23,747 nt of DNA from DASTDY01 sp035478375 (lineage in GTDB: Bacteria; Patescibacteriota; Saccharimonadia; Saccharimonadales; EFPC-124). The DNA lies in NCBI GenBank assembly GCA_035478375.1, contig DATIJQ010000028.1:1-23747 (forward strand), in the 5' to 3' direction. The position numbers and the translations under genes are program-made. Below are positions 1-6,233 of the stretch, in pieces (position 1 is the stretch's first letter; each line of letters starts with the position of its first letter). The notes under the pieces were generated by a model, which was not told the origin of the DNA, did no database searches, and saw only the letters and a list, made by a program, of their open reading frames with translations.

Positions 1-72
1 AGTGGCTGCACCGCACAAAACTACAACACCTATTGGGGTGGCGCCTACTTGAATTCCATAACGAACTATTAG
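1..72 (+). CDS. C-terminal end of a truncated gene, unknown product
   Basis: Frame 1 is open from the window edge to a TAG at 70-72, giving 23 residues rich in Tyr, Asn, Thr and Gly with one Cys. The composition (a YWGGAY stretch) resembles the Gly/Tyr-rich exposed parts of the small surface proteins at 14068-14295 and 15736-15933, so it could be the tail of a secreted or surface protein. That is only compositional. The start and most of the gene lie outside the window, and a run this short could be open by chance. Confidence 0.35.
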   Translation, partial: SGCTAQNYNTYWGGAYLNSITNY

Positions 73-84
73 TACCATGCCTGG

Positions 85-267
85 GTGATGCAAATATACA
101 GAGTCAAAGTCAAAATTCTAAAATGGTGGGGCTACCGCTTACGCAGCGTTGTCCATTACGAGGCGCATGACGGAAGCGCAATAACCGAAGGTGTTTACCG
201 CCATCCTTCTGGCCGCGAAGCGCATATCATTGTTGATAAATGGGTAGCAAAGGGGGATTTGCGGTAG
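85..267 (+). CDS. Small hypothetical protein, 59-60 aa
   Basis: A 60-codon ORF starts at GTG 85 or ATG 88 and ends at TAG 265-267, 12 nt after the preceding stop. The product is basic, with a Trp-Trp pair near residue 14 and an HPSGREAH segment in the second half. It has no membrane segment or signal peptide. I do not recognise a family. Codon use looks like coding sequence and it lies in the same direction as its neighbours, which favours a real gene over chance. No clear Shine-Dalgarno precedes it, and an overlapping minus-strand ORF (139-321) is an alternative I consider less likely. A short TAGC-ATT-GCTA repeat followed by six T lies just after the stop (about 264-285) and may be a weak terminator. 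Confidence 0.45.
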   Translation: MMQIYRVKVKILKWWGYRLRSVVHYEAHDGSAITEGVYRHPSGREAHIIVDKWVAKGDLR

Positions 268-335
268 CATTGCTAGCATTTTTTGTGTAGTAACCGTTGG
301 TTCGACTGCTCTCGCGAACAAGGTAGTGACACGAA

Positions 336-364
336 TTGTCAGATTATTAATTTTATACTATAAT
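336..364 (+). promoter_or_regulatory. Strong sigma70-type promoter for the 209-aa gene
   Basis: TTGTCA at 336-341 and a consensus TATAAT at 359-364 are separated by exactly 17 nt. Transcription would begin near 371, leaving a leader of about 39 nt with an AGAGGGGA ribosome binding site before the ATG at 410. Confidence 0.8.
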
Positions 365-409
365 ATTATCGCTCAATGCAAGGCAGACGACATATAAGAG
401 GGGACCCCA

Positions 410-1039
410 ATGGCCGAGGCTGCCGGAACGCTCCATGCGCTGTGCCTGGTACTCGATGAGGCCGCAGATGCCAGGATCTTGGCATCGTGCGATTACGCCA
501 CAGTAACAATCGGTGGCCGGCTTATGGAAGATTTGCCTGCCATCGGTCTTAAAGCCGGACAGCTGGTCAGACTGGCTGTGCATGAAGACGCGGCGCAAAC
601 TGCCAGTGTTGCGCGCATGCTTGCAGATGCAAAGGTGGCCGCTCACCTGCAGAGCCTTGCTGCGCAGGAGGTGTTAACGCTTTACAGCGACAACAATGCC
701 GGTCTGGATGCCCATATATTCGTGGCGACTATCTGTGTGGAAGTTGGCACAGAACACAGTGTTGCTGCTGCGCTTCTTGCTGCAATTCAGGCCAAGGTCA
801 AGCAAGCCGACGACGTGGTTGTGCCGAGTGTGCTCGCGATGATCCTCGCAAAACCCGGCGTGATTATGTTTTACGGTGTGAGTGGAGAGCAGGAGTGGTT
901 CGATGATTTCGAAGGTAAGGCCCTTACCGCGGCGCTGAGCGAGGTGGGTATCGATCCTGCCCACATCCACATTGTCTACATGGACGATTTCTTTGCGATT
1001 GCTCCTGATGACCTTCAGTACTACGTAGCCACCACCTGA
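410..1039 (+). CDS. Hypothetical protein, 209 aa, unknown family
   Basis: The ORF has a consensus promoter 45 nt upstream and a good AGAGGGGA ribosome binding site, so it is very probably expressed. The product is acidic and Ala-rich with no signal peptide or clear membrane helix, so a soluble cytoplasmic protein is likely. Hydrophobic strands (for example GVIMFYGV near residue 150) alternate with helical Ala-rich stretches, suggesting a compact alpha/beta fold. I recognise no catalytic motif. The C-terminal part is Asp-rich (YMDDFF). It is monocistronic: a perfect GC hairpin begins 12 nt after the stop. By eye its third codon positions are GC-richer than in glyA next door, a property shared with the genes at 2530-3651 and 20876-21862. 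Function unknown. Confidence 0.75.
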   Translation: MAEAAGTLHALCLVLDEAADARILASCDYATVTIGGRLMEDLPAIGLKAGQLVRLAVHEDAAQTASVARMLADAKVAAHLQSLAAQEVLTLYSDNNAGLDAHIFVATICVEVGTEHSVAAALLAAIQAKVKQADDVVVPSVLAMILAKPGVIMFYGVSGEQEWFDDFEGKALTAALSEVGIDPAHIHIVYMDDFFAIAPDDLQYYVATT

Positions 1040-1051
1040 GCAACCATCCGC

Positions 1052-1086
1052 CAGCCCGATGCGCGCCTTTTTTGCGCATCGGGCTG
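1052..1086. terminator. Perfect 13-bp GC-rich hairpin after the 209-aa gene
   Basis: CAGCCCGATGCGC (1052-1064) pairs perfectly with 1074-1086 around a 9-nt loop that itself contains six T. No T-tract follows the stem on either strand, so it is not a classical Rho-independent terminator. The position just after the stop suggests an end-of-transcript role. Confidence 0.6.
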
Positions 1087-1130
1087 ACGGTGTACGCCCT
1101 TGCCCTTACTTTCTATCTTTGCCAAAAGCC

Positions 1131-1154
1131 GTTACAATAAAAGTATGTTGTAAC
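1131..1154. promoter_or_regulatory. Inverted repeat upstream of glyA, possible operator
   Basis: GTTACAA (1131-1137) and TTGTAAC (1148-1154) form a perfect 7-bp palindrome with a 10-nt spacer, 58-81 nt before the glyA start. A TACAAT hexamer lies inside it (1133-1138). It could be an operator or a weak hairpin. I see no convincing -35 box for glyA nearby. Confidence 0.3.
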
Positions 1155-1211
1155 ATCTTTAAGTACTATTCCGGCGGTTCATAAAGCGTTACTATAAAAC
1201 GGAGGATTTTT

Positions 1212-2480
1212 ATGAGCAATAACGAAGATGTTGCAATTTTTGACCTTATAAAACAAGAGACACAGCGCCAAACACAGGGGCTGGAGATGATCCCCAGCGA
1301 AAACCATACCTCAGGCGAAGTACTACGCGCCTTAGGGTCGCGCTTAACCGACAAATATTCCGAAGGCTACCCCGGCAAACGCTACTACGGCGGCTGCGAG
1401 TTTGTGGATCAAATCGAAAATATCGCCCGCGACCGCGCCAAAGCGTTGTTCGGTGTTGACCACGCTAACGTGCAGCCATATTCGGGCAGCCCGGCAAACT
1501 TAGCGGTGTATTACGCATTGGTTGACCCCGGCGATACCGTTATGGGCCTGGAGCTTTATTTTGGCGGGCACATGACGCATGGGCTTAAGGTAAACTTTTC
1601 TGGCAAGTGGTTCAATTCTGTCCAATACCAAACTGGCAAAGACGGCTATTTAGATTACGACGCCATGGCCGAATTAGTAAAAACCCACCAGCCAAAGCTG
1701 ATTTTTGTGGGCGCCACAGCTTACCCGCGCATTTTTGACTGGCAACGTCTGCGCACCATTGCCGATTTATGCGATGCGTTTTTAGTGGCTGACATTTCGC
1801 ACATAGCTGGGCTTGTTGTGGCTGGCGTGCACCCATCGCCGGTTGGTATTGCCGATGTCGTCACCACAACCACTCATAAAACGCTGCGTGGTCCGCGCGG
1901 TGCAATGATTTTGTGTAACGGCAATCCGTCAAACCCGCTGCGTGCCGTGCCGCGTACGCGCGAAAACCTGCCAACGCTTATTGACCGCGCCATAATCCCT
2001 GGTTTGCAAGGTGGCCCGCATAACCACCAAACCGCAGCCATTGCCGTGGCCTTGCACGAAGCGGCGCAGCCAGCATTCAAAGAATATGGCCAGCAAATCG
2101 TTAAAAACGCCAAGCGTTTGGCTGAGAATTTAACTGGCATGGGCTACGATTTGGTCACCGGTGGTACCGACAACCATCTGTTATTGGTTGACCTTACCAA
2201 TAAAGGCATTAAGGGCGCTGACGCCGAAGTCGCGTTGGGCGCTGCGGGCATTACGGTCAATAAAAACACCGTGCCATTTGACCCGCGGCCGCCGTTTGAC
2301 CCAAGCGGTATCCGGTTGGGCACGCCGGCGCTCACAACTCGGGGACTTAAAGAAGCTCAAATGGATACAGTTGCGGCTTGGATCGACGCTGCCATTCGCG
2401 CCCAAGGTAGCGACGCAAAATTACAGGCAATAAAAAAAGAAGTCGTCGCTTTTGCCGAAGACTTCCCGCTTCCAAAATAA
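1212..2480 (+). CDS. glyA: Serine hydroxymethyltransferase
   Basis: PLP enzyme interconverting serine and glycine with transfer of a one-carbon unit to tetrahydrofolate, in the cytoplasm. Its 422 aa match the usual 410-430. Visible motifs include the SENHTS segment near residue 29, EGYPGKRYYGG at 51-61, the substrate/PLP region DISHIAGL at 194-201, and TTTTHKTLRGPRG, whose lysine (about 223) forms the Schiff base. The family commonly has Met or Leu where this protein has Ile in DISHIAGL, a mild change. The start is set by GGAGG at 1201-1205, 6 nt before the ATG. It is transcribed alone, convergent with the minus-strand gene at 2530-3651, and the two share the intervening hairpin. Identification is secure. 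Confidence 0.97.
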   Translation: MSNNEDVAIFDLIKQETQRQTQGLEMIPSENHTSGEVLRALGSRLTDKYSEGYPGKRYYGGCEFVDQIENIARDRAKALFGVDHANVQPYSGSPANLAVYYALVDPGDTVMGLELYFGGHMTHGLKVNFSGKWFNSVQYQTGKDGYLDYDAMAELVKTHQPKLIFVGATAYPRIFDWQRLRTIADLCDAFLVADISHIAGLVVAGVHPSPVGIADVVTTTTHKTLRGPRGAMILCNGNPSNPLRAVPRTRENLPTLIDRAIIPGLQGGPHNHQTAAIAVALHEAAQPAFKEYGQQIVKNAKRLAENLTGMGYDLVTGGTDNHLLLVDLTNKGIKGADAEVALGAAGITVNKNTVPFDPRPPFDPSGIRLGTPALTTRGLKEAQMDTVAAWIDAAIRAQGSDAKLQAIKKEVVAFAEDFPLPK

Positions 2481-2494
2481 TAACAAGGCAAGTG

Positions 2495-2522
2495 CCCGTG
2501 AGCTCGCAGGGGAGCTCACGGG
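2495..2522. terminator. Perfect 11-bp GC hairpin between convergent genes
   Basis: CCCGTGAGCTC (2495-2505) and GAGCTCACGGG (2512-2522) enclose a 6-nt loop. Outer GGCA (2487-2490) and TGCC (2526-2529) extend the stem imperfectly. It lies 15 nt after the glyA stop and 7 nt from the stop of the minus-strand gene. Neither strand has a T-tract after it, so if it terminates transcription it does so without the usual U-run. Confidence 0.6.
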
Positions 2523-2529
2523 ACGTGCC

Positions 2530-3651
2530 CTACGCTGGCAGTTGGTTCAAGATATCGCGAATGTCGTACTTGCCGGTGTCATCGCTGACAGTGACTCCGT
2601 CGAAGAGGGGCGTACCCACCTCACTTTCTGTTGCACCTTGGGCTTCGGCGGTCGCCGCTGTTGCAGCTGGCTCGGGTTCGCCGTCAGGACCGCCTTCGTT
2701 CACCCAGCGTTGCTCGCCGGTGTCGTAGACGTTGCTGACTACTGCTGAAGCAGAAGCCTGCTGCAGGCCGGCGAGTTTTGCGGCTGTTGTCGGGATGACA
2801 GCCGCGGGTTCGCCGCTGTCGTTGCTGCCGAGCGAATCGGCGATTGCCTGTACTCCTGTAGCGTTCACACGGTCGATGAGCTCACCGGTTGTGATGAAGC
2901 GAGGAGGAACCGTCAGTTCGTCGGGCTGCGGTTGTGCGGGCGATTCCGTCCAGTACCGGTCCAACTCGGTCGTCACAGCGGTCAGGTCGTCAACGGTCCC
3001 GCCTGTCTCAGTGGTCGGGTCGACAGGGCCCGTGCTGTAGTCGGGAGCGGGGTGTGCTGTTTCCGACCCGACCAGATCTGGCAAGAAGCCGCTAATGTAC
3101 CCTCCGCTGGCCGAAATGGCCGGAGGCTCGACAACATTACTTTCGACGACCATCGGTTGGCCGCCGGTGTGTCCGCCGCCTTCCACAGTCGTGTGAGTGT
3201 CGACAGCCCTCTGGCGCGTGAGGTAGTCGGCGAATGCGTCTGCCCTACTGGAGAGAGAATCGGCGTCACTGTGTACGCGATCGGGGTCGCCGATCATGTC
3301 ACTGGCCTCACCGGTAAACAGCGTTCGTCTTGATTGGTCGGGATGTTCTTCAACACCAGCCGTCAGAGCGGGAGGCTCGGACTCAGGACTTTGCTCGATC
3401 GCACGTGGTCCCTCGTCGCCCGGCTCCGATTCAACTTCGGGGACGCTGGTGCCAATGGCATGCGACGTCCGTGTCCGAAGACTCTGTTCGGCCCTGGCCG
3501 ACAGCAAGGCCAACTGCCGCACTTCTGCTGCGCGGTCAACCTGGTGGTTGCGCGCTTGCCACAATCGTGCACACGCGAGAATGACAATGAGGAGCAGCAT
3601 GAGGCAACCAAACGCCCCGAGTCGAACAATCCACCACTGGAACTCTGTCAC
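2530..3651 (-). CDS. Single-pass membrane protein with long acidic disordered domain
   Basis: 373 aa. Residues about 8-30 form a hydrophobic helix (LGAFGCLMLLLIVILACARL) followed by basic residues and a predicted helical stretch to about 60. Residues about 70-345 are acidic, rich in Pro, Glu, Asp, Thr, Ser and Gly, and look disordered. The last ~20 residues (GKYDIRDILNQLPA end) look ordered and could be a docking motif. There is no cleavage site, so it is probably a membrane-anchored protein; which side the long domain faces is unclear. Arg/Trp after the helix favours a cytoplasmic location by the positive-inside rule. The start is GTG at 3649-3651, chosen for the GGAAGG ribosome site just upstream. 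It has a consensus promoter at 3733-3761. Codon use is GC-rich compared with murB beside it. No family recognised. Confidence 0.75.
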   Translation of the reverse strand: MTEFQWWIVRLGAFGCLMLLLIVILACARLWQARNHQVDRAAEVRQLALLSARAEQSLRTRTSHAIGTSVPEVESEPGDEGPRAIEQSPESEPPALTAGVEEHPDQSRRTLFTGEASDMIGDPDRVHSDADSLSSRADAFADYLTRQRAVDTHTTVEGGGHTGGQPMVVESNVVEPPAISASGGYISGFLPDLVGSETAHPAPDYSTGPVDPTTETGGTVDDLTAVTTELDRYWTESPAQPQPDELTVPPRFITTGELIDRVNATGVQAIADSLGSNDSGEPAAVIPTTAAKLAGLQQASASAVVSNVYDTGEQRWVNEGGPDGEPEPAATAATAEAQGATESEVGTPLFDGVTVSDDTGKYDIRDILNQLPA

Positions 3652-3732
3652 GGTACCTTCCGTAATATTTTGTAGTACAAGCTCACGGCCGAAGCCGCCT
3701 GCACTCCAGTGCTAGCGTAGAGCCAACGTATA

Positions 3733-3761
3733 TTTATAGTAGAAGTTGGTTAAATAGTCAA
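3733..3761 (-). promoter_or_regulatory. Promoter of the 373-aa membrane protein gene
   Basis: On the minus strand TTGACT (3756-3761) and TATAAA (3733-3738) are separated by 17 nt. Transcription should start near 3726, giving a leader of about 75 nt. The -35 box starts only a few bases past the murB stop, so murB and this gene are separate units. Confidence 0.8.
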
Positions 3762-3763
3762 GA

Positions 3764-4768
3764 CTACAACAACTCTGGCTCTTGCTCGAGGGTAACGCCA
3801 AATCTTTTATGCACTGTATCTGTTATCTCTTGCCTAAAAGCTGCCAAATCGGCGTAATTTTTGGCGCTTTCGTTCACTAAAACTAAGGCATGATGTTCGT
3901 ACGTCGCCATACCGTGGGCGTGATAACTTTTGAGCCCGGCTTGTTCGATCAGCCAACCGGCCGCTAACTTTTTACAGTTGTCCGGCGCATCCCAGTGGGG
4001 CATTGTAGGGTGCTTTGCCAGCAATTCTGCCGCGTGTTTGGCTGGTACGATTGGGTTTTTAAAAAATGAACCAGTGTTGGCGATTTTGCTGGGATCAGGC
4101 AGTTTAATTGCGCGAATGGCAACAACAGCGTCGCGGATTGCCTGCGGCGTGTAATTGGTAATATTGTGCTCGTCTAAATAGCGCTGTAGGCTTGCGTAAA
4201 ATGGTGGTGTTGGCGATTTTTTGTTGAGCTCTAAAGTGATGCTCGTAATAATATAGCGCCGGTTTTTGGGCGACTTAAAAATGCTATGCCGGTAAGTAAA
4301 ACCGCAGTCGGTTTTGGTGAGGGTGACAAGCTGGTGAGTTTGCAAATCGAACGCCTGTAACTCTTTAAAAACGTCAGAGATTTGTGCGCCGTATGCACCC
4401 ACATTTTGGACGGGTGTTGCGCCGGCGGTGCCAGGGATTGCGCTGAGGTATTCGATGCCATGCAGGCCCAAATCAACAGCGTGTTTAACGGCGTTGTCCC
4501 AATTTTCGCCGGCGCCAATGCGGACCGTGGTTTCGCCAAGCACTTCAAAACCGGGAATGGCATTGACGATTACGAGCCCGGCGTACCCATCACTAAAAAT
4601 AACGTTCGAGCCGCCGCCGAGCACTAAAATTGGCAACTTTTGCTCATCGGCCCATGCAACGGCTTCGCGCAGTTCGTCGACGTTTGTAACAGTGGTTAAT
4701 GCGTGCGCCAAGCCGCCCAGCCGCATGGTCGAAAAATCTTTTAGCGAAACATTATTTTGGATATGCAT
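3764..4768 (-). CDS. murB: UDP-N-acetylenolpyruvoylglucosamine reductase
   Basis: FAD-dependent cytoplasmic enzyme that reduces UDP-GlcNAc-enolpyruvate to UDP-MurNAc in peptidoglycan precursor synthesis. With the start used here it has 334 aa. Motifs: the FAD-binding LGGGSN at 50-55, IPGTAGATPVQNVGAYG at 111-127, YRHSIFK at 159-165, the active-site serine segment GSFFKNP at 233-239, and a C-terminal Glu. The YRxSxFK form and length are those of the E. coli-like type. I chose ATG 4768 rather than the longer ORF start at 4819 because the family begins close to this Met and because a TATAAT box lies 6 nt upstream of it, inside the extension. The resulting mRNA would be leaderless. No terminator follows; the next promoter begins at its stop codon. 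Confidence 0.95.
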   Translation of the reverse strand: MHIQNNVSLKDFSTMRLGGLAHALTTVTNVDELREAVAWADEQKLPILVLGGGSNVIFSDGYAGLVIVNAIPGFEVLGETTVRIGAGENWDNAVKHAVDLGLHGIEYLSAIPGTAGATPVQNVGAYGAQISDVFKELQAFDLQTHQLVTLTKTDCGFTYRHSIFKSPKNRRYIITSITLELNKKSPTPPFYASLQRYLDEHNITNYTPQAIRDAVVAIRAIKLPDPSKIANTGSFFKNPIVPAKHAAELLAKHPTMPHWDAPDNCKKLAAGWLIEQAGLKSYHAHGMATYEHHALVLVNESAKNYADLAAFRQEITDTVHKRFGVTLEQEPELL

Positions 4769-4774
4769 ACCGCC

Positions 4775-4780
4775 ATTATA
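4775..4780 (-). promoter_or_regulatory. -10 box of murB, implying a leaderless mRNA
   Basis: A consensus TATAAT on the minus strand sits 6 nt from the murB ATG, so transcription should start at or next to the A of the start codon. No Shine-Dalgarno is possible within such a transcript. The -35 region is weak (no good TTGACA match at 16-18 nt). Confidence 0.55.
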
Positions 4781-4823
4781 CTTCAATTCCACACTTGTAT
4801 GAGGTAGACTTATGAACATACGC

Positions 4824-4899
4824 GCACCCGTAGCTCAGGGGATAGAGCACTGGTTTCCGGAACCAGGTGTCGCAAGTTCGAATCTTGCCGGGTGTACCA
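4824..4899 (+). tRNA. tRNA-Arg (anticodon CCG)
   Basis: Full cloverleaf with acceptor GCACCCG/CGGGTGT (closing pair G-U), D stem GCTC/GAGC, anticodon stem CTGGT/ACCAG with loop TTCCGGA giving anticodon CCG (4857-4859), T arm GCAAG-TTCGAAT-CTTGC, and genomically encoded ACCA at 4896-4899. It reads the CGG arginine codon. It lies divergent from murB and is followed immediately by a strong terminator. Confidence 0.97.
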
Positions 4900-4936
4900 A
4901 ATAAAATATCCCAGTTTAGTCTGGGATATTTTATTT
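4899..4936 (+). terminator. Rho-independent terminator of tRNA-Arg(CCG)
   Basis: A perfect 16-bp inverted repeat (4899-4914 and 4921-4936) with a 6-nt loop. The GC core is CCCAG/CTGGG, flanked by A-rich and T-rich arms that give a T-rich 3' side. It overlaps the last A of the encoded CCA end. Confidence 0.9.
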
Positions 4937-4990
4937 GGTTGTTCTGTAGGGATTCCGCCGTGTATATTTCTCCCCATCCAAACCTTCTGC

Positions 4991-4996
4991 TACCAT
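4991..4996 (+). promoter_or_regulatory. -10 box of the Nudix gene, leaderless spacing
   Basis: TACCAT ends 6 nt before the ATG at 5003, the same spacing as in murB. A partial -35 (TTCTCC, 4968-4973) lies 17 nt upstream. No ribosome binding site precedes the ATG. Confidence 0.4.
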
Positions 4997-5002
4997 AGCT
5001 AT

Positions 5003-5437
5003 ATGACCATCTTACAAAAGTCCGTCGTCACTGGCATACTCGTAAAAAACTCAGAAGGCAAACTTTTGCTTGTCAAAAAACCTGACGGTGTCGGGCCGTA
5101 TGCAGGCACCTACTTAACTCCTGGCGGTGGAGTAAATACTGGCGAAGCAGTCGACAAGGCTGCACTGCGAGAGCTCTACGAAGAAACAGGCGTTACTATC
5201 AAAAATCTTACGCGCGTTTTTTTTGACGATGATGTAACCGAAAATTGGCAAGGCATTCCCACGCAGTACATTATGCTCATGTATACGGCAGATTATGTAT
5301 CTGGAAATCTGCAACCAACCGAAGGTGACGACGACAATCTAGCGGTCATAAAGTGGTTTGCAAAAGATGAGCTGCACTCTATTACGCTTTCTCCGCCACT
5401 GGTAAAATTGTTAAAAGTCACCGGTAACTTGCTTTAA
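5003..5437 (+). CDS. Nudix hydrolase family protein
   Basis: 144-aa single-domain Nudix protein. The Nudix box GX5EX7REUXEEXGU is complete at residues 42-64 (Gly42, Glu48, Arg56-Glu57, Glu60-Glu61, Gly63), so metal binding and pyrophosphohydrolase chemistry should be intact. Substrate cannot be told from sequence. The PYAGTYLTPGGGV approach to the box is like MutT/ADP-ribose-type members, so a nucleotide-clean-up role is reasonable. The ORF is open back to 4892, but that extension runs through the tRNA 3' end and its terminator, so ATG 5003 is the start. The stop overlaps the -10-like sequence of nadD, 8 nt before its ATG; the two may be co-transcribed. Confidence 0.9.
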   Translation: MTILQKSVVTGILVKNSEGKLLLVKKPDGVGPYAGTYLTPGGGVNTGEAVDKAALRELYEETGVTIKNLTRVFFDDDVTENWQGIPTQYIMLMYTADYVSGNLQPTEGDDDNLAVIKWFAKDELHSITLSPPLVKLLKVTGNLL

Positions 5438-5445
5438 AATACGAC

Positions 5446-5985
5446 ATGAAACGCATTGGTCTCTACCCCGGTACTTTTGACCCTGTCCACAAAGGCCATT
5501 TAGCTTTTGCCGAAGAAACCGCAAAAATTTGCAACCTCGATACTGTTATATTTTTGCCCGAACGCCACCCGCGCGGCAAACAAAATGTGACCGATCTACA
5601 ACATAGGGTCGCGCTTTTAGAGCAAGCAATTGCCACGCATCCAAACGCAAGCGTCGCGATACTCAAGTCAGATCGCTTCACCGTTAAAGATACACTGCCA
5701 GAACTGCGTGCATTGTGCGGCAACGCGAGCGTGACTTTATTGGCTGGCTCTGACGTTATGCGGAATTTATGGCAGTGGCCTGACCTTACCACACTTTTTG
5801 AGCACGTTTCGTTGGCGATTGGCATGCGCGCAGGTGACACCCAAGGTGATATCGACGAGGCAACAGTAAAAGCGCAGCGGGCTTGTAAAGTCCCTATTAA
5901 TCTTAAATATATTTACGCGCCGCATGCCGAGATCGCGTCTTCTCAAGTACGTGAGAGTGGCGCGCACGCTTTGACGTCAAATTAA
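5446..5985 (+). CDS. nadD: Nicotinate-nucleotide adenylyltransferase-like protein, short form
   Basis: Nucleotidyltransferase that would join NaMN and ATP to make deamido-NAD in NAD synthesis. The HxGH signature is present as GTFDPVHKGH at 9-18, followed by FLPERHPRGK at 36-45, AGSDVM at 100-105 with the W-Q-W segment characteristic of NadD, and the second ATP motif SSQVR at 165-169. At 179 aa it is shorter than usual NadD (about 190-215) and stops about 10 residues after SSQVR, lacking the usual last helix. The PERHPRGK segment is unusual where NadD has its substrate loop, so substrate preference may differ. No Shine-Dalgarno; TAAAAT lies 5 nt before the ATG and overlaps the Nudix stop. Either leaderless or coupled translation. 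Confidence 0.75.
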   Translation: MKRIGLYPGTFDPVHKGHLAFAEETAKICNLDTVIFLPERHPRGKQNVTDLQHRVALLEQAIATHPNASVAILKSDRFTVKDTLPELRALCGNASVTLLAGSDVMRNLWQWPDLTTLFEHVSLAIGMRAGDTQGDIDEATVKAQRACKVPINLKYIYAPHAEIASSQVRESGAHALTSN

Positions 5986-6035
5986 TTCGCAAGGTAGCTA
6001 CTAATAAGCCTATTTTCACAACACTCACCTGAGCG

Positions 6036-6048
6036 TATAATTTATAAT
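6036..6048 (+). promoter_or_regulatory. Promoter with two overlapping-range TATAAT boxes
   Basis: Two consensus TATAAT hexamers occur at 6036-6041 and 6043-6048. Candidate -35 boxes lie in 6013-6020 (TTTTCA or TTCACA; 17 or 15 nt from the first -10). Transcription would start near 6048 or 6055 and run into the small RNA candidate. Confidence 0.6.
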
Positions 6049-6054
6049 ATAAAT

Positions 6055-6178
6055 AATCGGGGGAGCGGTATGTGGCAAGAATTTACGCAAGATAGCCTAT
6101 ACAGAACGGCGGCCTATAGGGTACCCTGTGGGTATCGGCGAGTGTGTTGGTGCGCGCAGTGGTTTACTGCGCATTTTT
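6055..6178 (+). ncRNA. Candidate small RNA of about 124 nt (or 36-codon ORF)
   Basis: A promoter with TATAAT at 6043-6048 and a terminator ending at 6178 delimit a short transcript. Inside are a GGTACCC/GGGTATC stem with a TGT loop (about 6119-6135) and a CTATA/TATAG stem around ACAGAAC-type sequence. A 36-codon ORF (ATG 6070, TAG 6178-6180) has GGGGGAG 4 nt upstream. However, its last codons are the terminator and its stop lies at the end of the T-tract, so a terminated transcript would lack a complete stop codon. That favours a non-coding RNA, with the SD-like run part of its structure. I cannot match it to 6S, SRP, tmRNA or RNase P RNA. Confidence 0.5.
6154..6178 (+). terminator. Rho-independent terminator of the small RNA
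   Basis: GCGCAGT (6154-6160), loop GGTTT, ACTGCGC (6166-6172), then A and five T. Classic plus-strand intrinsic terminator. Confidence 0.8.
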
Positions 6179-6181
6179 AGA

Positions 6182-6220
6182 TGTATAAAACGGGGCGTTG
6201 GTAACGTCTCGTTTTATACA
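6182..6220 (-). terminator. Terminator of the beta-helix gene, bidirectional
   Basis: An 18-bp stem (6182-6199 with 6203-6220, containing G-U pairs) with a GGT loop and AAAA/TTTT flanks, 13 nt beyond the stop of the minus-strand gene. It can end transcription from either side and backs up the terminator at 6154-6178. Confidence 0.8.
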
Positions 6221-6233
6221 AAAGTCACACTAT

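Noticed and set aside
2932..3333. Plus-strand ORFs opposite the 373-aa gene (for example 2932-3333 and 3296-3715)
   Set aside because: The minus-strand frame is longer, has a consensus promoter and a ribosome site, and begins with a membrane helix; the plus-strand ORFs have none of these.
3701..3712. GCACT-CC-AGTGC palindrome with CIRCE-like half-sites upstream of the 373-aa gene
   Set aside because: The arms are separated by 2 nt rather than 9, and the outer bases do not match, so HrcA binding is unlikely; probably coincidence.
4892..5002. N-terminal extension of the Nudix ORF
   Set aside because: It is encoded by the tRNA 3' end and its terminator and is not part of the Nudix fold.
6100..6125. 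Short resemblance of the small RNA (ACAGAAC, then GGCCTATAGG) to the 3' part of RNase P RNA
   Set aside because: The transcript is only ~124 nt and the conserved 5' RNase P elements are missing upstream, where nadD lies.
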